A stretch of DNA of 64,000 bases. Source: Chitinophaga sp. Ak27 (lineage in GTDB: Bacteria; Bacteroidota; Bacteroidia; Chitinophagales; Chitinophagaceae). The position numbers and the translations under genes are program-made. Shown one piece after another: positions 18,530 through 27,799 of this stretch; within the stretch, counting starts at the first letter, position 1; each line of letters opens with the position of its first letter. The notes beneath the pieces were generated by a model, which was given only the letters and a program-made list of their open reading frames with translations, was not told where the DNA came from and did not search any database. Location: NCBI RefSeq assembly GCF_012726295.1, contig NZ_JABAOB010000001.1:1612001-1676000 (forward strand), in the 5' to 3' direction.

Positions 18530-18598
18530 AAGTGGATCGATAACGTGGGTATAAAATACCTGGACTGAATATAACCAATTCCGGCGTGGAAAACTTAA

Positions 18599-18645
18599 AA
18601 AATTATCGGGTTGGATGTAATGGCACCCATACCCGATAATATTGA
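18599..18645 (-). terminator. Terminator after the inositol oxygenase gene
   Basis: An inverted repeat with a perfect 10-bp outer stem (18602-18611 with 18631-18640) lies just past the oxygenase stop and, read on the minus strand, is followed by six T residues. It should reduce read-through into the symporter gene. Confidence 0.65.
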
Positions 18646-18659
18646 CATTTGCTGATTAA

Positions 18660-19541
18660 TCAGAACTTTAAAGTAGATGGCAGGTATTTCGCCACCAGGT
18701 CTTCATAATATGGTTTTAACTCTTTCCAGTTAGGTGGGTTGGGACTCTTGGAATACAAGTCATACGGATTAAACAAATCCACCCACTTAAACATTTCCAC
18801 ATCATGCGCATTCATCAGGTGACCATAGGCATGCTCCCTATGCTGCGGATAAAAAGAGTGATAACGCAGCATATACAGCCCCGGCTCCGGCAGGTGCGGC
18901 TTCATGATCTGGTAAATATATTCATCGTGCCCCCAGCTCATATGCACGTTATCCAGTCCGCAATTGGGCTCGTATACACCGTATTTGGTATTGTAATCCG
19001 GGTTGTTGATATCCGGGTTGTTTTTGAAGAATTCAGGAAAAACAATCTTGTCGGAAAAAGCACAGCCCACCGGGAAAGTATCTCCTACCACTGCCCATTG
19101 CGGCTCGCCAAACAAACACAGTACCTTGCCCATGTCGTGGAATAAACCGGTTAGCACCATCCAGTCGGGGTGACCATCCGCACGGATAGCTTCTGATGTT
19201 TGCAGTAAATGCTGGAACTGATCCAGGTCGGTATCCGGGTCAGAGTCATCTACCAGCTGATTCAGGAAGTCAAAAGCATCCCATACCGACATCTCTCTTT
19301 TGTTGAAAGAAAGAAACTCCTGTTCTTTCTGCCGCACAAAGGCATATGACTGGTAAGTATGATTCAGACGGTAAAATTCACGTACGGTATCCCGGGGAGG
19401 CGTATCATAATTCCGGAATTCACTGGTGCTTTTTTCCTTGTTGATATTGGCAGGATCGGGATAGCGCTCCAATAAGTCATCTTCCCATTGGTCCAGTGAT
19501 TGAAGAGGTGCAGGATTAGGCTGCCCGTTAACGTTATCCAT
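18660..19541 (-). CDS. Myo-inositol oxygenase (MIOX)
   Basis: 293 residues, close to the 285 of animal MIOX. The six di-iron ligands of the family are present in order: His111, His135 and Asp136 (F-H-D-M-G-K), His205 (WGHDEY), His228 (RYHSFYPQH) and Asp255 (WVDLFNPYDLYSK). The enzyme cleaves the myo-inositol ring with oxygen to give D-glucuronate in the cytoplasm. No uronate pathway gene is in the window; the symporter at 16838 is the likely supplier. The divergent LacI regulator with its operator between the two genes probably controls it. Identification is strong. Confidence 0.95.
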   Translation of the reverse strand: MDNVNGQPNPAPLQSLDQWEDDLLERYPDPANINKEKSTSEFRNYDTPPRDTVREFYRLNHTYQSYAFVRQKEQEFLSFNKREMSVWDAFDFLNQLVDDSDPDTDLDQFQHLLQTSEAIRADGHPDWMVLTGLFHDMGKVLCLFGEPQWAVVGDTFPVGCAFSDKIVFPEFFKNNPDINNPDYNTKYGVYEPNCGLDNVHMSWGHDEYIYQIMKPHLPEPGLYMLRYHSFYPQHREHAYGHLMNAHDVEMFKWVDLFNPYDLYSKSPNPPNWKELKPYYEDLVAKYLPSTLKF

Positions 19542-19640
19542 AATATCAGGTTTTTAAAAAGTTCGTGGAAAAGCAGGAATAGTTCCTTTGCTAAATATGC
19601 AATCTTTTTAAAAATCTTCCGCATAATAGAATAACTTTAT

Positions 19641-19660
19641 TTACTTAACCGATTAAGTAA
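19641..19660. promoter_or_regulatory. LacI-family operator in the MIOX-lacI divergent region
   Basis: TTACTTAACCGATTAAGTAA is a 20-bp palindrome with one mismatched pair and the central CG typical of LacI-family operators (TTAANCGNTTAA core). It sits 13 bases before the LacI ATG and 100 bases before the MIOX start, a good place for autorepression and control of both genes. Confidence 0.72.
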
Positions 19661-19673
19661 CACGGGGTAAAAT

Positions 19674-20687
19674 ATGGAGAATGTCACGATCCGGATGCTG
19701 GCAGAACGACTGCAACTGTCTACCGCCACTATTTCGAAAGCATTGAATAACAGCCACGAAATCAGTGAGGAAACTCGGCAACGGGTGCTGGCACTGGCTG
19801 CCGAGCTCAATTACGTGCCCAATCCATATGCCAGCAGCCTCAGGAAAAAGGCCAGCAACACCATCGCAGTGGTGATCCCTGAAGTAGCCGATAGCTTCTT
19901 TGCCGAAGCGATCAACGGCATCGAAGCCGTAGCCCAGGAAAAAGGATATCATGTGCTCATCTATCTCTCCCACGAAAACAGCCAGAAAGAACAAACCATC
20001 CTGAAAGATTTCCAGAGCGGCCGCGTAGATGGGGTCCTGATTTCGGTAACCACCGAAACCACGGCTGCCGGGCTGGAACAACTGGTGCGCGACAAACCCG
20101 TGGTATTTTTCGACCGGGTCTGTGAAGAAGTAAAAGCCGCTAAAATTACCACCGACGATGCCGCAGCAGCCTACCGGGCCACCAACCACCTCATCGCAGG
20201 CGGATGCCGCCGTATAGGCCTGTTATCGGCCTCCCGGCAGCTATCTATCAGTAATAAACGCGCAGAAGGATTCCAGCAGGCACTGCTCGATCATCAACTC
20301 CCCCTCCTGCCCAACGCCATTACCTACTGCACCAACGACAGCGCCGCTAACCACCAGCTACTGAAAACAGCCTTCCTGGAAAATAACTACGATGGCATTA
20401 TTGCCACCACAGAAAAACTGTCTACCGCGGTATACGAGGTATGCGAAGCCCTGCAATGGCGCATCCCGGACGACTTACAGGTGATAGGATTCTCTAACCT
20501 GTCTACCGCCCGCTTCCTCCACCCCTCCCTCACCACCATCACCCAGCCGGCTTTTGAAATGGGCAAAGCGGCAGCTACCCTGCTGTTTCGCGCCCTAAAA
20601 AGCAATAACTTCCCATTGCAGCAGCAACAGGAAGTTATTCCCTCTTCTCTCATCGCCAGGAACTCTACCCTGGCTAAGGATAAGTAA
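19674..20687 (+). CDS. LacI-family transcriptional regulator
   Basis: 337 residues, the standard LacI length. The N-terminal helix-turn-helix and hinge helix are clear: TIRMLAERLQLSTATISKAL (residues 4-23), then N-Y-V-P-N-P-Y-A-S-S-L-R-K. Residues 60-330 form a periplasmic-binding-protein-like sensor (NTIAVVIPEVADSFFAEAIN; VVFFDRV). It is divergent from inositol oxygenase and has a palindromic operator right before its start, so it probably represses itself and the inositol genes; the effector is unknown. Its 3' end overlaps the convergent delta-60 gene by 14 bases. Confidence 0.92.
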   Translation: MENVTIRMLAERLQLSTATISKALNNSHEISEETRQRVLALAAELNYVPNPYASSLRKKASNTIAVVIPEVADSFFAEAINGIEAVAQEKGYHVLIYLSHENSQKEQTILKDFQSGRVDGVLISVTTETTAAGLEQLVRDKPVVFFDRVCEEVKAAKITTDDAAAAYRATNHLIAGGCRRIGLLSASRQLSISNKRAEGFQQALLDHQLPLLPNAITYCTNDSAANHQLLKTAFLENNYDGIIATTEKLSTAVYEVCEALQWRIPDDLQVIGFSNLSTARFLHPSLTTITQPAFEMGKAAATLLFRALKSNNFPLQQQQEVIPSSLIARNSTLAKDK

Positions 20688-22293
20688 TACGTACGATGCG
20701 GTTAGCCGTACGGAAATCGAACTTCGTAAAACTACCCACTACCAGCAGCGACTTTTCCCCCGCCTGCGGTATCACCCGGTTTACACTGTTCGCATTCCCG
20801 TTCGCCCCGTTATCGCCCACGGCCGAAAATCCTCCGAAACTATTGTAGGTAGCATGCACGGAACCATCGGCATTCAGCACAATCATATTGTTGCGCTGTA
20901 GCTTATTAAACTGGGTAAACACACCACTTAAGATAATTTGCCCGCCAGGCATAATACCCACGTTGTAGATAAATCCATCGGTTCCTTCTCCCACATTGAA
21001 ACCCGGATCTATCGTGCCGTTTTCATTAATCCGCACAATATGCGGCACCTTCACTCCTCCATACATGTTAAAGCTGCCTGTAAGTATGATCTTACCATCG
21101 GGCTGCCGCTCCATACTGCCAATAACCTGGTCGGCCCCCGCGCCGGGCGTAAAACTGGCGTCCAGCGACCCGTCGGCATTCAACCGTGCCAGGCGGTTCA
21201 CTGCCTGGCCATTGTATTTGGTGAAAGATCCCGCTATCAGTAATTTCCCGTCGGGTAATAATATAGAACGATAGATAAACCCATTAGCCCCTTCTTTTCC
21301 CATATGCTTTGCCAAATCGTAGTTATAGGTACTGTCTATTCCTCCATCCGGCATCAGGCGGATCAGCCCATTCACCTGGATGGAATCCAGGTGCACGGAG
21401 TCCAACGCTGTACCGACTGTTTTCAGGTTAAAATTAGGTTGCACATAAAACCGGAAATTACCCGTAAGCAGTATTTTACCATCGTTGGGCTGCACATGTA
21501 TATTTTCCACAGCACCCGATACGCCGCCCTTTAGAGCGGAAACGGTAATATCCTTGCCATTGGGCGATTGTATCCGGTTGGCCGACAGCGAACCATTATT
21601 ATTCAACAACGCTATGCTGTTTACATAACTCACACCCTCATAATTATTGAAAGAGCCAGCTACGAGGTACTGATAACCGTTCACCGACCTCGGCAACGCT
21701 ACAGCGCTGGCTACGGTGTTGTTCGTGCCATTCTTCGCGTCAGGGCCGAAAGTGCCATCTACTGTACCGTCATGGTTAATCCTCGCTACCCGGTTCAACT
21801 TATCTTTTTTGCCGGAATTGCCGTAATCGGTAAAGTCGCCCACCACCAGGTATTTCCCGTCTTCCACCGGAATGATGCTGTTGATGGCCCCATTGGCGCC
21901 AACCAGGCTGGGATACAGGGTATCCATTTCAAATACGCCTGTTACCCGGAAAAACGGCCCGAAAAAATATTGCTGGTCGACCTGTGCGGCCACGTTACCG
22001 GTAGCTGCCTGCGCAGGCACTTTCACCCGTACAGTCGTATCCGTTAGTGATATTACTTCCGCTTTTACTCCATTAAAAAGAATAGCCAACTTATCCTTAT
22101 TCTTCTCAAACCCCTTTCCGCTGATCAGCACCTCTTCTCCTACCCTGGCACGGGTGGGACTAATACCATCTTTGTTAATATAAATAGCCGGCAACACTGT
22201 TTCCTGGTAAGGATCATTGCCTTTACGAACGGTCTCCTTCTTACAGGCAACCATCCCTGCCAGCAATGCGATAAAACAAATATATCTCTTCAT
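20674..22293 (-). CDS. TIG-domain and delta-60-repeat lipoprotein (DUF5008-like)
   Basis: 539 residues. Lipoprotein signal with Cys17 (G-M-V-A-C-K-K). Residues about 40-115 form an IPT/TIG immunoglobulin-like domain (S-P-T-R-A-R-V-G-E-E-V-L-I-S-G-K-G-F). The rest is a row of delta-60 repeats, seen as R-L-N-A-D-G-S-L-D-A-S-F followed by Q-P-D-G-K-I-I-L-T-G-S-F, which should fold into a beta-propeller. It is the last gene of the eight-gene SusC/SusD operon, 18 bases after the fasciclin gene. Likely surface-exposed and involved in binding; no catalytic motif seen. Confidence 0.8.
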   Translation of the reverse strand: MKRYICFIALLAGMVACKKETVRKGNDPYQETVLPAIYINKDGISPTRARVGEEVLISGKGFEKNKDKLAILFNGVKAEVISLTDTTVRVKVPAQAATGNVAAQVDQQYFFGPFFRVTGVFEMDTLYPSLVGANGAINSIIPVEDGKYLVVGDFTDYGNSGKKDKLNRVARINHDGTVDGTFGPDAKNGTNNTVASAVALPRSVNGYQYLVAGSFNNYEGVSYVNSIALLNNNGSLSANRIQSPNGKDITVSALKGGVSGAVENIHVQPNDGKILLTGNFRFYVQPNFNLKTVGTALDSVHLDSIQVNGLIRLMPDGGIDSTYNYDLAKHMGKEGANGFIYRSILLPDGKLLIAGSFTKYNGQAVNRLARLNADGSLDASFTPGAGADQVIGSMERQPDGKIILTGSFNMYGGVKVPHIVRINENGTIDPGFNVGEGTDGFIYNVGIMPGGQIILSGVFTQFNKLQRNNMIVLNADGSVHATYNSFGGFSAVGDNGANGNANSVNRVIPQAGEKSLLVVGSFTKFDFRTANRIVRITYP

Positions 22294-22311
22294 ATAAAAT
22301 GCATTATTGGA

Positions 22312-23010
22312 TTATTGGTTCTGTAATGCCTGCTCCGCAGTCCATAAAAAATCGCCCGCCCGGAAACCAAATACATGATTGTAGGCAAGTGCATGGATAT
22401 AGCCATTGGTAGGCTGTATATCCGAAGAAGCCACATAAGCGTAAGGATTGTTGATAAAATTAACCGGGTCGTACGTGATGTCGGTCAACAGCAATATCCT
22501 GGCGCCTACGGCTTCTACGTTGTTATAGCTCTGGTATACCAGTCCTATATTCATAATATAACCGTTATCCATCACGTAGTTGATCCCCGGATAGGCGTAT
22601 ACGTTAGCCCGGTCGATACGTGCAAAACTTTTGGCCGGATGTTTTCCCCTCATAATATACCGCTGCAGGTACTTCTTCCATACACTTCCGGGAACGTCCG
22701 CCAGTTGCACGCTGTCTTCCACATTCCGGTACCGGTAATAGTTCAGGTCGGCCAGTGCCCGGCCGATACTTTCATCGGTAGGCGCAAAAAAAGTAACGGA
22801 ATCCTGCTGTAACGTCGTTTTCAATCCTGCTTTTTCTACCACAAAGGCAAGGGTATCAAACTGGTACGGATTGTTTACCAGGTAATCATAGATGGTTCCG
22901 TTATAATGAGGATCGGCCAGCCCTCCATCGATATAATAATCTTTTTTACAGGAAGATATAAACAGCCCCGCCAGCAGCAGGATGGCATTTATAAATAACA
23001 GCTTTCGCAT
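22312..23010 (-). CDS. Fasciclin (FAS1) domain lipoprotein
   Basis: 232 residues; lipobox ending at Cys21 (I-S-S-C-K-K-D). A single FAS1 domain spans about 40-220: Y-D-Y-L-V-N-N-P-Y-Q-F-D-T-L at the start, the conserved V-T-F-F-A-P-T-D-E-S-I near residues 72-82, and a late histidine segment Y-N-H-V-F-G-F. FAS1 domains mediate adhesion or ligand binding. It follows the second SusD gene by 18 bases. A second FAS1 lipoprotein lies in the same operon at 28846-29982. Confidence 0.83.
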   Translation of the reverse strand: MRKLLFINAILLLAGLFISSCKKDYYIDGGLADPHYNGTIYDYLVNNPYQFDTLAFVVEKAGLKTTLQQDSVTFFAPTDESIGRALADLNYYRYRNVEDSVQLADVPGSVWKKYLQRYIMRGKHPAKSFARIDRANVYAYPGINYVMDNGYIMNIGLVYQSYNNVEAVGARILLLTDITYDPVNFINNPYAYVASSDIQPTNGYIHALAYNHVFGFRAGDFLWTAEQALQNQ

Positions 23011-23028
23011 ACATACTTAGTTTAACAG

Positions 23029-24492
23029 TTATTGTATCCAGTATTGGTTGCGGGTAATGAGCGGATTATTAGCCACTGCATTATTGGATATGGGATAAGT
23101 CCAGGCCCTGCGCTCCATCTGTTCGGGCGTCAGCGAATTTTCCGTTACATTCTTATCCATCACCCTGCCGGTACGTATCAGGTCATACCATAGATGCCCT
23201 TCACCCATCATCTCTTTTTCCCGTTCATAGAATACGGCATCCTGCAAAGGCTTGCCACCACTGCCGGTATACAACTTGGCGCCAGCCCTGTCGCGTACCA
23301 TGTTCAGCATCTTAATCGACTCGGCTGTTTGCCCTAGGTAAGCCAGCGCTTCTGCCCTCAATAGGATAATATCGGCATAACGGAATAAGATGAAATTGGC
23401 ATCATAATCCCTGCTGATAGGATCGGTGATGGAAGAAAATTTCAGGAACATCGGCGTCTGATCATTGCTGTAAGGATTGTAAAACCATAGGTCCAGCCGC
23501 TTATCGGGCTCGCCCCGGGGGTAAACGCGATCCAGGTGTTTTACCATGGGCGTTATTTCGCTACCGCCGTTCAGGTAGTCATGGATATAAGGCTCGTGCA
23601 AGGTCCATTGGCAAATCAATGAGTGGAACTTGCCGCCATAGTTGGCATCCAGCGATAATTCAAAAATCCCTTCTTCAGAACGTCCTTTGAAAATGGTTTG
23701 AAACGTTTCTTTGGTATAAGGCAGCAGCTTGTATACATTCAGGTCCATCACCGCTTTCCCCAGATCTGCGGCCTGTTGCCAGTATTGCTGCTCCTTGCCT
23801 TTATCAAATCCGGCGGCCCACATATTGATATGCGCCATCAATGCCAATGCAGCGCCCTGCGTGCCTCTCACCGCGCGGTTGGTGGGATCTTCATAGGCCA
23901 GCGGCAGGTCATCTTTGCACGCAGCCAGGTCCTTCAAACAAAAATCCAGTACGGTCAGCATCTGCTCCCGTGGCTTTAATTGGGTATCATAAGGGTCTAT
24001 CTGCAAGGGCACATCTCCATATAACCTTACCATATAAAAATAGATGAAGGCCCGCAGAAACCTGGCTTCGGCCACCAACGCCTTTTTATCGCGGGTGGCA
24101 AAATTAGGATCGGTAATACCGGGAATTCTATCGATACACAGGTTGGCCGCTGCAATGGCCTGGTAAAATTCCTTCCAGTCCTGCGGATTGTCGGCGCCAT
24201 CACCGTTACCGGTACCCAGCATTTTATTGGTGCCTACTGCCCGCAGGTTATTCTTGGAAAACCAGTTCCAGTTGCCCGCCCTGAAATCGCCTACGTTGTA
24301 TAAAATGCCGGCGGTAAACTTGCCCAGCAATATGCTATACGCGCCGGAGATGGCTTTCTGCGCATCGCCCTTCGTTTTCCAGAAGTCATTCCCGGATAAG
24401 GTATCCAGTGGCTTTACTTCCAGGAATTTCTTACAGGCGCCCACCCCAATCAGCAAACAGGCCAGCGCGCCGATGATATACCATTTTCTCAT
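23029..24492 (-). CDS. SusD/RagB-family nutrient-binding lipoprotein (module 2)
   Basis: 487 residues; lipoprotein signal with Cys20 (G-V-G-A-C-K-K-F-L-E-V). Typical SusD sequence: D-F-W-K-T-K-G-D-A-Q-K-A-I near the start, ARFLRAFIYFYMVRLYGDVP near residue 145, and a C-terminal R-Y-A-D-I-I-L-L-R-A-E-A-L followed by E-R-E-K-E-M-M-G-E-G-H-L-W-Y-D-L. SusD proteins form the lid on their SusC partner at the outer membrane and bind the imported ligand. It begins 21 bases after the SusC gene at 24514-27768. Confidence 0.94.
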   Translation of the reverse strand: MRKWYIIGALACLLIGVGACKKFLEVKPLDTLSGNDFWKTKGDAQKAISGAYSILLGKFTAGILYNVGDFRAGNWNWFSKNNLRAVGTNKMLGTGNGDGADNPQDWKEFYQAIAAANLCIDRIPGITDPNFATRDKKALVAEARFLRAFIYFYMVRLYGDVPLQIDPYDTQLKPREQMLTVLDFCLKDLAACKDDLPLAYEDPTNRAVRGTQGAALALMAHINMWAAGFDKGKEQQYWQQAADLGKAVMDLNVYKLLPYTKETFQTIFKGRSEEGIFELSLDANYGGKFHSLICQWTLHEPYIHDYLNGGSEITPMVKHLDRVYPRGEPDKRLDLWFYNPYSNDQTPMFLKFSSITDPISRDYDANFILFRYADIILLRAEALAYLGQTAESIKMLNMVRDRAGAKLYTGSGGKPLQDAVFYEREKEMMGEGHLWYDLIRTGRVMDKNVTENSLTPEQMERRAWTYPISNNAVANNPLITRNQYWIQ

Positions 24493-24513
24493 CTGAAAAT
24501 AATTTTAAGGTCA

Positions 24514-27500
24514 TTAGAATTGAGCGCCTATACCAATGGTGAAACTCCTGGCATTGGGATACCCGTTGATGTCATCTCTTCCCAGCGAGGTAACCGTTTC
24601 AGGGTTAGGGCCTGTATACTTCGAAAACATCGCCACATTATAAGCGGTGAAATAAGCACGCAGCAAGCGGAGGCGGAGCTTTTTCATAAAATCAAAACCC
24701 CTGAACTGGTAGGCCAGCGAAATCTGGTTGATCTTGAAATAAGAACCATCTTCCATATACAGGCTCTGGTTCAGGCGGTTGGGCTGCACCATCGCATCGC
24801 GGTAAAAGGAGCTCACGATCGCCGGGTGCGTAGCGTTGCCACCATTGGCCTTCCAGTAATCAATGAGACTGATATCATACAGGTTGACCGGTCCCTGCAC
24901 GCCTGCACTGGAAGGTGTATACTGCACATAGGGATACAGCAAACGGTTGATCCTCGCGGCAATGGCGTTGTTCAACACACTGCGGTCGTACAGGTAGCTG
25001 CAGTAAACACTCAGGGAAAAATTCCGGTAACTGAACGTATTATTGAAACCACCTACCAGCTTGGGCTCAGGGTTACCCATAATGACATAGTCCGCATCGG
25101 TCAGTGAATAATCGCCATTCAGGTCTTTCCAGATAGGATCGCCAGCCTGCAGGAAACCGCCGCCGGCCTTGAAACGTACGCCTCTTACCGGGTCTACCGG
25201 CACATCAGCTGTGGAGTTATAGATACCCAGCGTTTGGAACAGGTAGTTACTCTGCGGATTTCTACCAACCTTCAATGCTATGCCCTGGTTGTACGCATCG
25301 TCTTTATTCAGGTAAAACTGCGAACCGCCGGGCAACTTGGTCAACACCCCGTCGTTGTACGCGCCGTTCAGCGATACGGTCCACTGGAAAGCTTGTGGGT
25401 TCACGTGCACAATAGGGCGTACGGTTAGCGCCAGCTCGTGGCCGTAGTTCACAATAGCGCCACCATTCACCTGTATCTTGTCATACCCGAGTGAATTGGG
25501 CAGGAAATTATCCCGCACAATGTTATAATTGTTTTTGTAGTAAGTATCGTAGATGATTTCCACACGACCCTTAAACAATCCGAGATCCACGCCGAAGTTA
25601 AACTGGGACGATTTTTCCGGCTCCATGGAAGGATTGGCCAGCACCGAAAATTCGGGAATAATGGAAGTACTGTTGTTGTAAGCCCCGGTGCCTTTGTATA
25701 CGCCCAGGGAATTCAACAGGGTGGCCGAAGGCCGGCTGTTAACGCCATAGGTAACGCGAACAGACCCATAGTCCAGCCAGCTCCATTGCCGCATCAGGTT
25801 TTCCTTATTGAAATTCCAGCGAAGGCCTACAGACGGATTCTTCGTATAGGGATTATTGATACCCGCGGCAGAACTTCCATCTAACCGGTAAGCCAGGTCT
25901 ATACTATACTTGGTACGGAAGTTATAAGACAGGAATCCTGCCCACGACGCAGCGTGATAAACATACGATACCGGCGTACCATTCACATTCACCTCCGACG
26001 CATTATTCCACGGATTGCCCGGGTAAAAACGAGGCGAATATCCCCTCGGCCCCCAGTAATAATCATTCGGGCCATTACGTACATCCCTCACATGCTGATC
26101 ATCTGATTTCAGGTTGATTTCACTAAATACGCTGGCATAAATATTATGCCCTTTTTCCTGGTCCCGCTTATTGGTACTATAGCTGTAGTTAACGCCATTG
26201 CGGGTATTGAGCTCATCATGCCGCCCCACGAAGCCATATAATCCCGTGGCATTGTTGTTGGAAAACGACATATTAAACCGGTCGCGTGTATCTGTATAAT
26301 AATCATACGACGTGGTGGAATTAATCCGCAGCCCGCTCAACAACTCGTAATCCACGTCCAGGAAACCGCGTATGTTCACCGTGTTATTATCGTCAACATT
26401 ATTTTCATACCCGTCCAGCTGGGGATTCCCTATAAACTTGGAAGGTCCCGGCAATAGCGACGAGGTAAACGAGTTCCCTGCCCCATTACCCGTGAGGCCT
26501 CCGCCATTCCCCCGTTGCTTTTGCCCCAGTGCGCTGAATAACTGCGCGCCTATACGCAGCCGCGGCGTTGGCTGCATGTTCAACTGCATATTGAGACTAT
26601 ACTTATTAAAACCGGTGTTCTTTAATACGCCCTGGTTCATCTGGTAGGCAAAGTTGGCCTTGTAGTTCATCTTCACATTGCCCCCGCTGATCTGTACGTT
26701 GTTATTGGTGTTAAGGGTAGTCTGGTAAAATAATCCCTGCCAGTCGGTGGAATTGTTGTAGAAAGGATTCAGGCTGTCTGTCAGAAACTGGCTGCCATCA
26801 GTGGATTTGAGCGAACCTATCTGCGACAGGATATCTCTCGCATCGTCGATACTCATCGCATTCTGCAAAATGGAGCTGATGCGGTAACGGCGTTCCAGGT
26901 TGCCCCCAATAGTAGGCCGCAGCTTAGGCGGCAGGTTAATGAAAAGGCTGCTGTTCACATCTATGATCGGCGTAGGCGAATTACCTTTCTTGGTAGTAAC
27001 CACAATTACACCGTTAGCGCCCCTGGAGCCATACAACGCCGTTGCCTGGGCATCTTTCATCACCTCGATAGATTGTACATCTTCCGGTGGGATCAACGCC
27101 AATGGCCCTGTGGCAGCGCCAGGCTGTAACATGGACTGGGAAATACCGCCGTCAAAATCAACCGGCACGTTGTCGATCACCAGCAACGGGTTGTTGCTCG
27201 TCAGGTAGGCCTGGTCGCCACTGCCGCTTACATTCAATTGCGATACCCCTCTAACGGACATGGTACCACGAAAACCAGGGGCGCCGGTATTGTTCTGGAT
27301 ATTCAGCCCCGCCACTTTTCCCTGCAGCAGCTCCTGTATGTTAGACACAGGTACATCCTGTAATTCCTTGCCGGAAATAACAGCTACCGAACCAGATACC
27401 GTTTCCTTGGTGCGCTTCTGGTAACCCACAATCACGGCTTCTTTCAGCGATTTATTTTCGGCCGACAATATCACATTCAACACCGTTGCCTTACCAATTT

Positions 27501-27768
27501 TCACGGTTTCAAAACGGTAGCCAATATAGCGGAACTGGATACTTTTATCTGGATCGGCAGTAATCGTAAACCGGCCACTGGCATCGGTAACACCCAAGCC
27601 TTTATTGTTCTTGATATCGATAATGGTTACACCAGGAATACCTTCCCTGGATGTGGCATCTGTAACCCTGCCCTTAATGGTAACCGCCTGCTGGGCATAT
27701 ACCATACTCCGGCTGCCTGCCAGCAATAGCAACAGGCAAATGAGCCTTATGATGTACCGTTTATTCAT
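24514..27768 (-). CDS. SusC/RagA-family TonB-dependent transporter (module 2)
   Basis: 1084 residues. Signal peptide 1-25; a carboxypeptidase-D-like domain about 28-110 (IKGRVTDATSREGIPGVTI); plug domain with L-Q-G-K-V-A-G-L-N-I and the RGxxxxNxxxSGS-type loop; the SusC signature I-E-V-M-K-D-A-Q-A-T-A-L-Y-G-S-R-G-A-N-G near residue 235; then the 22-strand barrel ending in F-T-I-G-I-G-A-Q-F. With its SusD lid it takes up an oligomer across the outer membrane using TonB energy. It follows the DUF5007-like gene by 31 bases in the operon. Substrate unknown. Confidence 0.95.
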   Translation of the reverse strand: MNKRYIIRLICLLLLLAGSRSMVYAQQAVTIKGRVTDATSREGIPGVTIIDIKNNKGLGVTDASGRFTITADPDKSIQFRYIGYRFETVKIGKATVLNVILSAENKSLKEAVIVGYQKRTKETVSGSVAVISGKELQDVPVSNIQELLQGKVAGLNIQNNTGAPGFRGTMSVRGVSQLNVSGSGDQAYLTSNNPLLVIDNVPVDFDGGISQSMLQPGAATGPLALIPPEDVQSIEVMKDAQATALYGSRGANGVIVVTTKKGNSPTPIIDVNSSLFINLPPKLRPTIGGNLERRYRISSILQNAMSIDDARDILSQIGSLKSTDGSQFLTDSLNPFYNNSTDWQGLFYQTTLNTNNNVQISGGNVKMNYKANFAYQMNQGVLKNTGFNKYSLNMQLNMQPTPRLRIGAQLFSALGQKQRGNGGGLTGNGAGNSFTSSLLPGPSKFIGNPQLDGYENNVDDNNTVNIRGFLDVDYELLSGLRINSTTSYDYYTDTRDRFNMSFSNNNATGLYGFVGRHDELNTRNGVNYSYSTNKRDQEKGHNIYASVFSEINLKSDDQHVRDVRNGPNDYYWGPRGYSPRFYPGNPWNNASEVNVNGTPVSYVYHAASWAGFLSYNFRTKYSIDLAYRLDGSSAAGINNPYTKNPSVGLRWNFNKENLMRQWSWLDYGSVRVTYGVNSRPSATLLNSLGVYKGTGAYNNSTSIIPEFSVLANPSMEPEKSSQFNFGVDLGLFKGRVEIIYDTYYKNNYNIVRDNFLPNSLGYDKIQVNGGAIVNYGHELALTVRPIVHVNPQAFQWTVSLNGAYNDGVLTKLPGGSQFYLNKDDAYNQGIALKVGRNPQSNYLFQTLGIYNSTADVPVDPVRGVRFKAGGGFLQAGDPIWKDLNGDYSLTDADYVIMGNPEPKLVGGFNNTFSYRNFSLSVYCSYLYDRSVLNNAIAARINRLLYPYVQYTPSSAGVQGPVNLYDISLIDYWKANGGNATHPAIVSSFYRDAMVQPNRLNQSLYMEDGSYFKINQISLAYQFRGFDFMKKLRLRLLRAYFTAYNVAMFSKYTGPNPETVTSLGRDDINGYPNARSFTIGIGAQF

Positions 27769-27799
27769 GGAACGGAAATTTTAATGTTTGCAGAATAGG

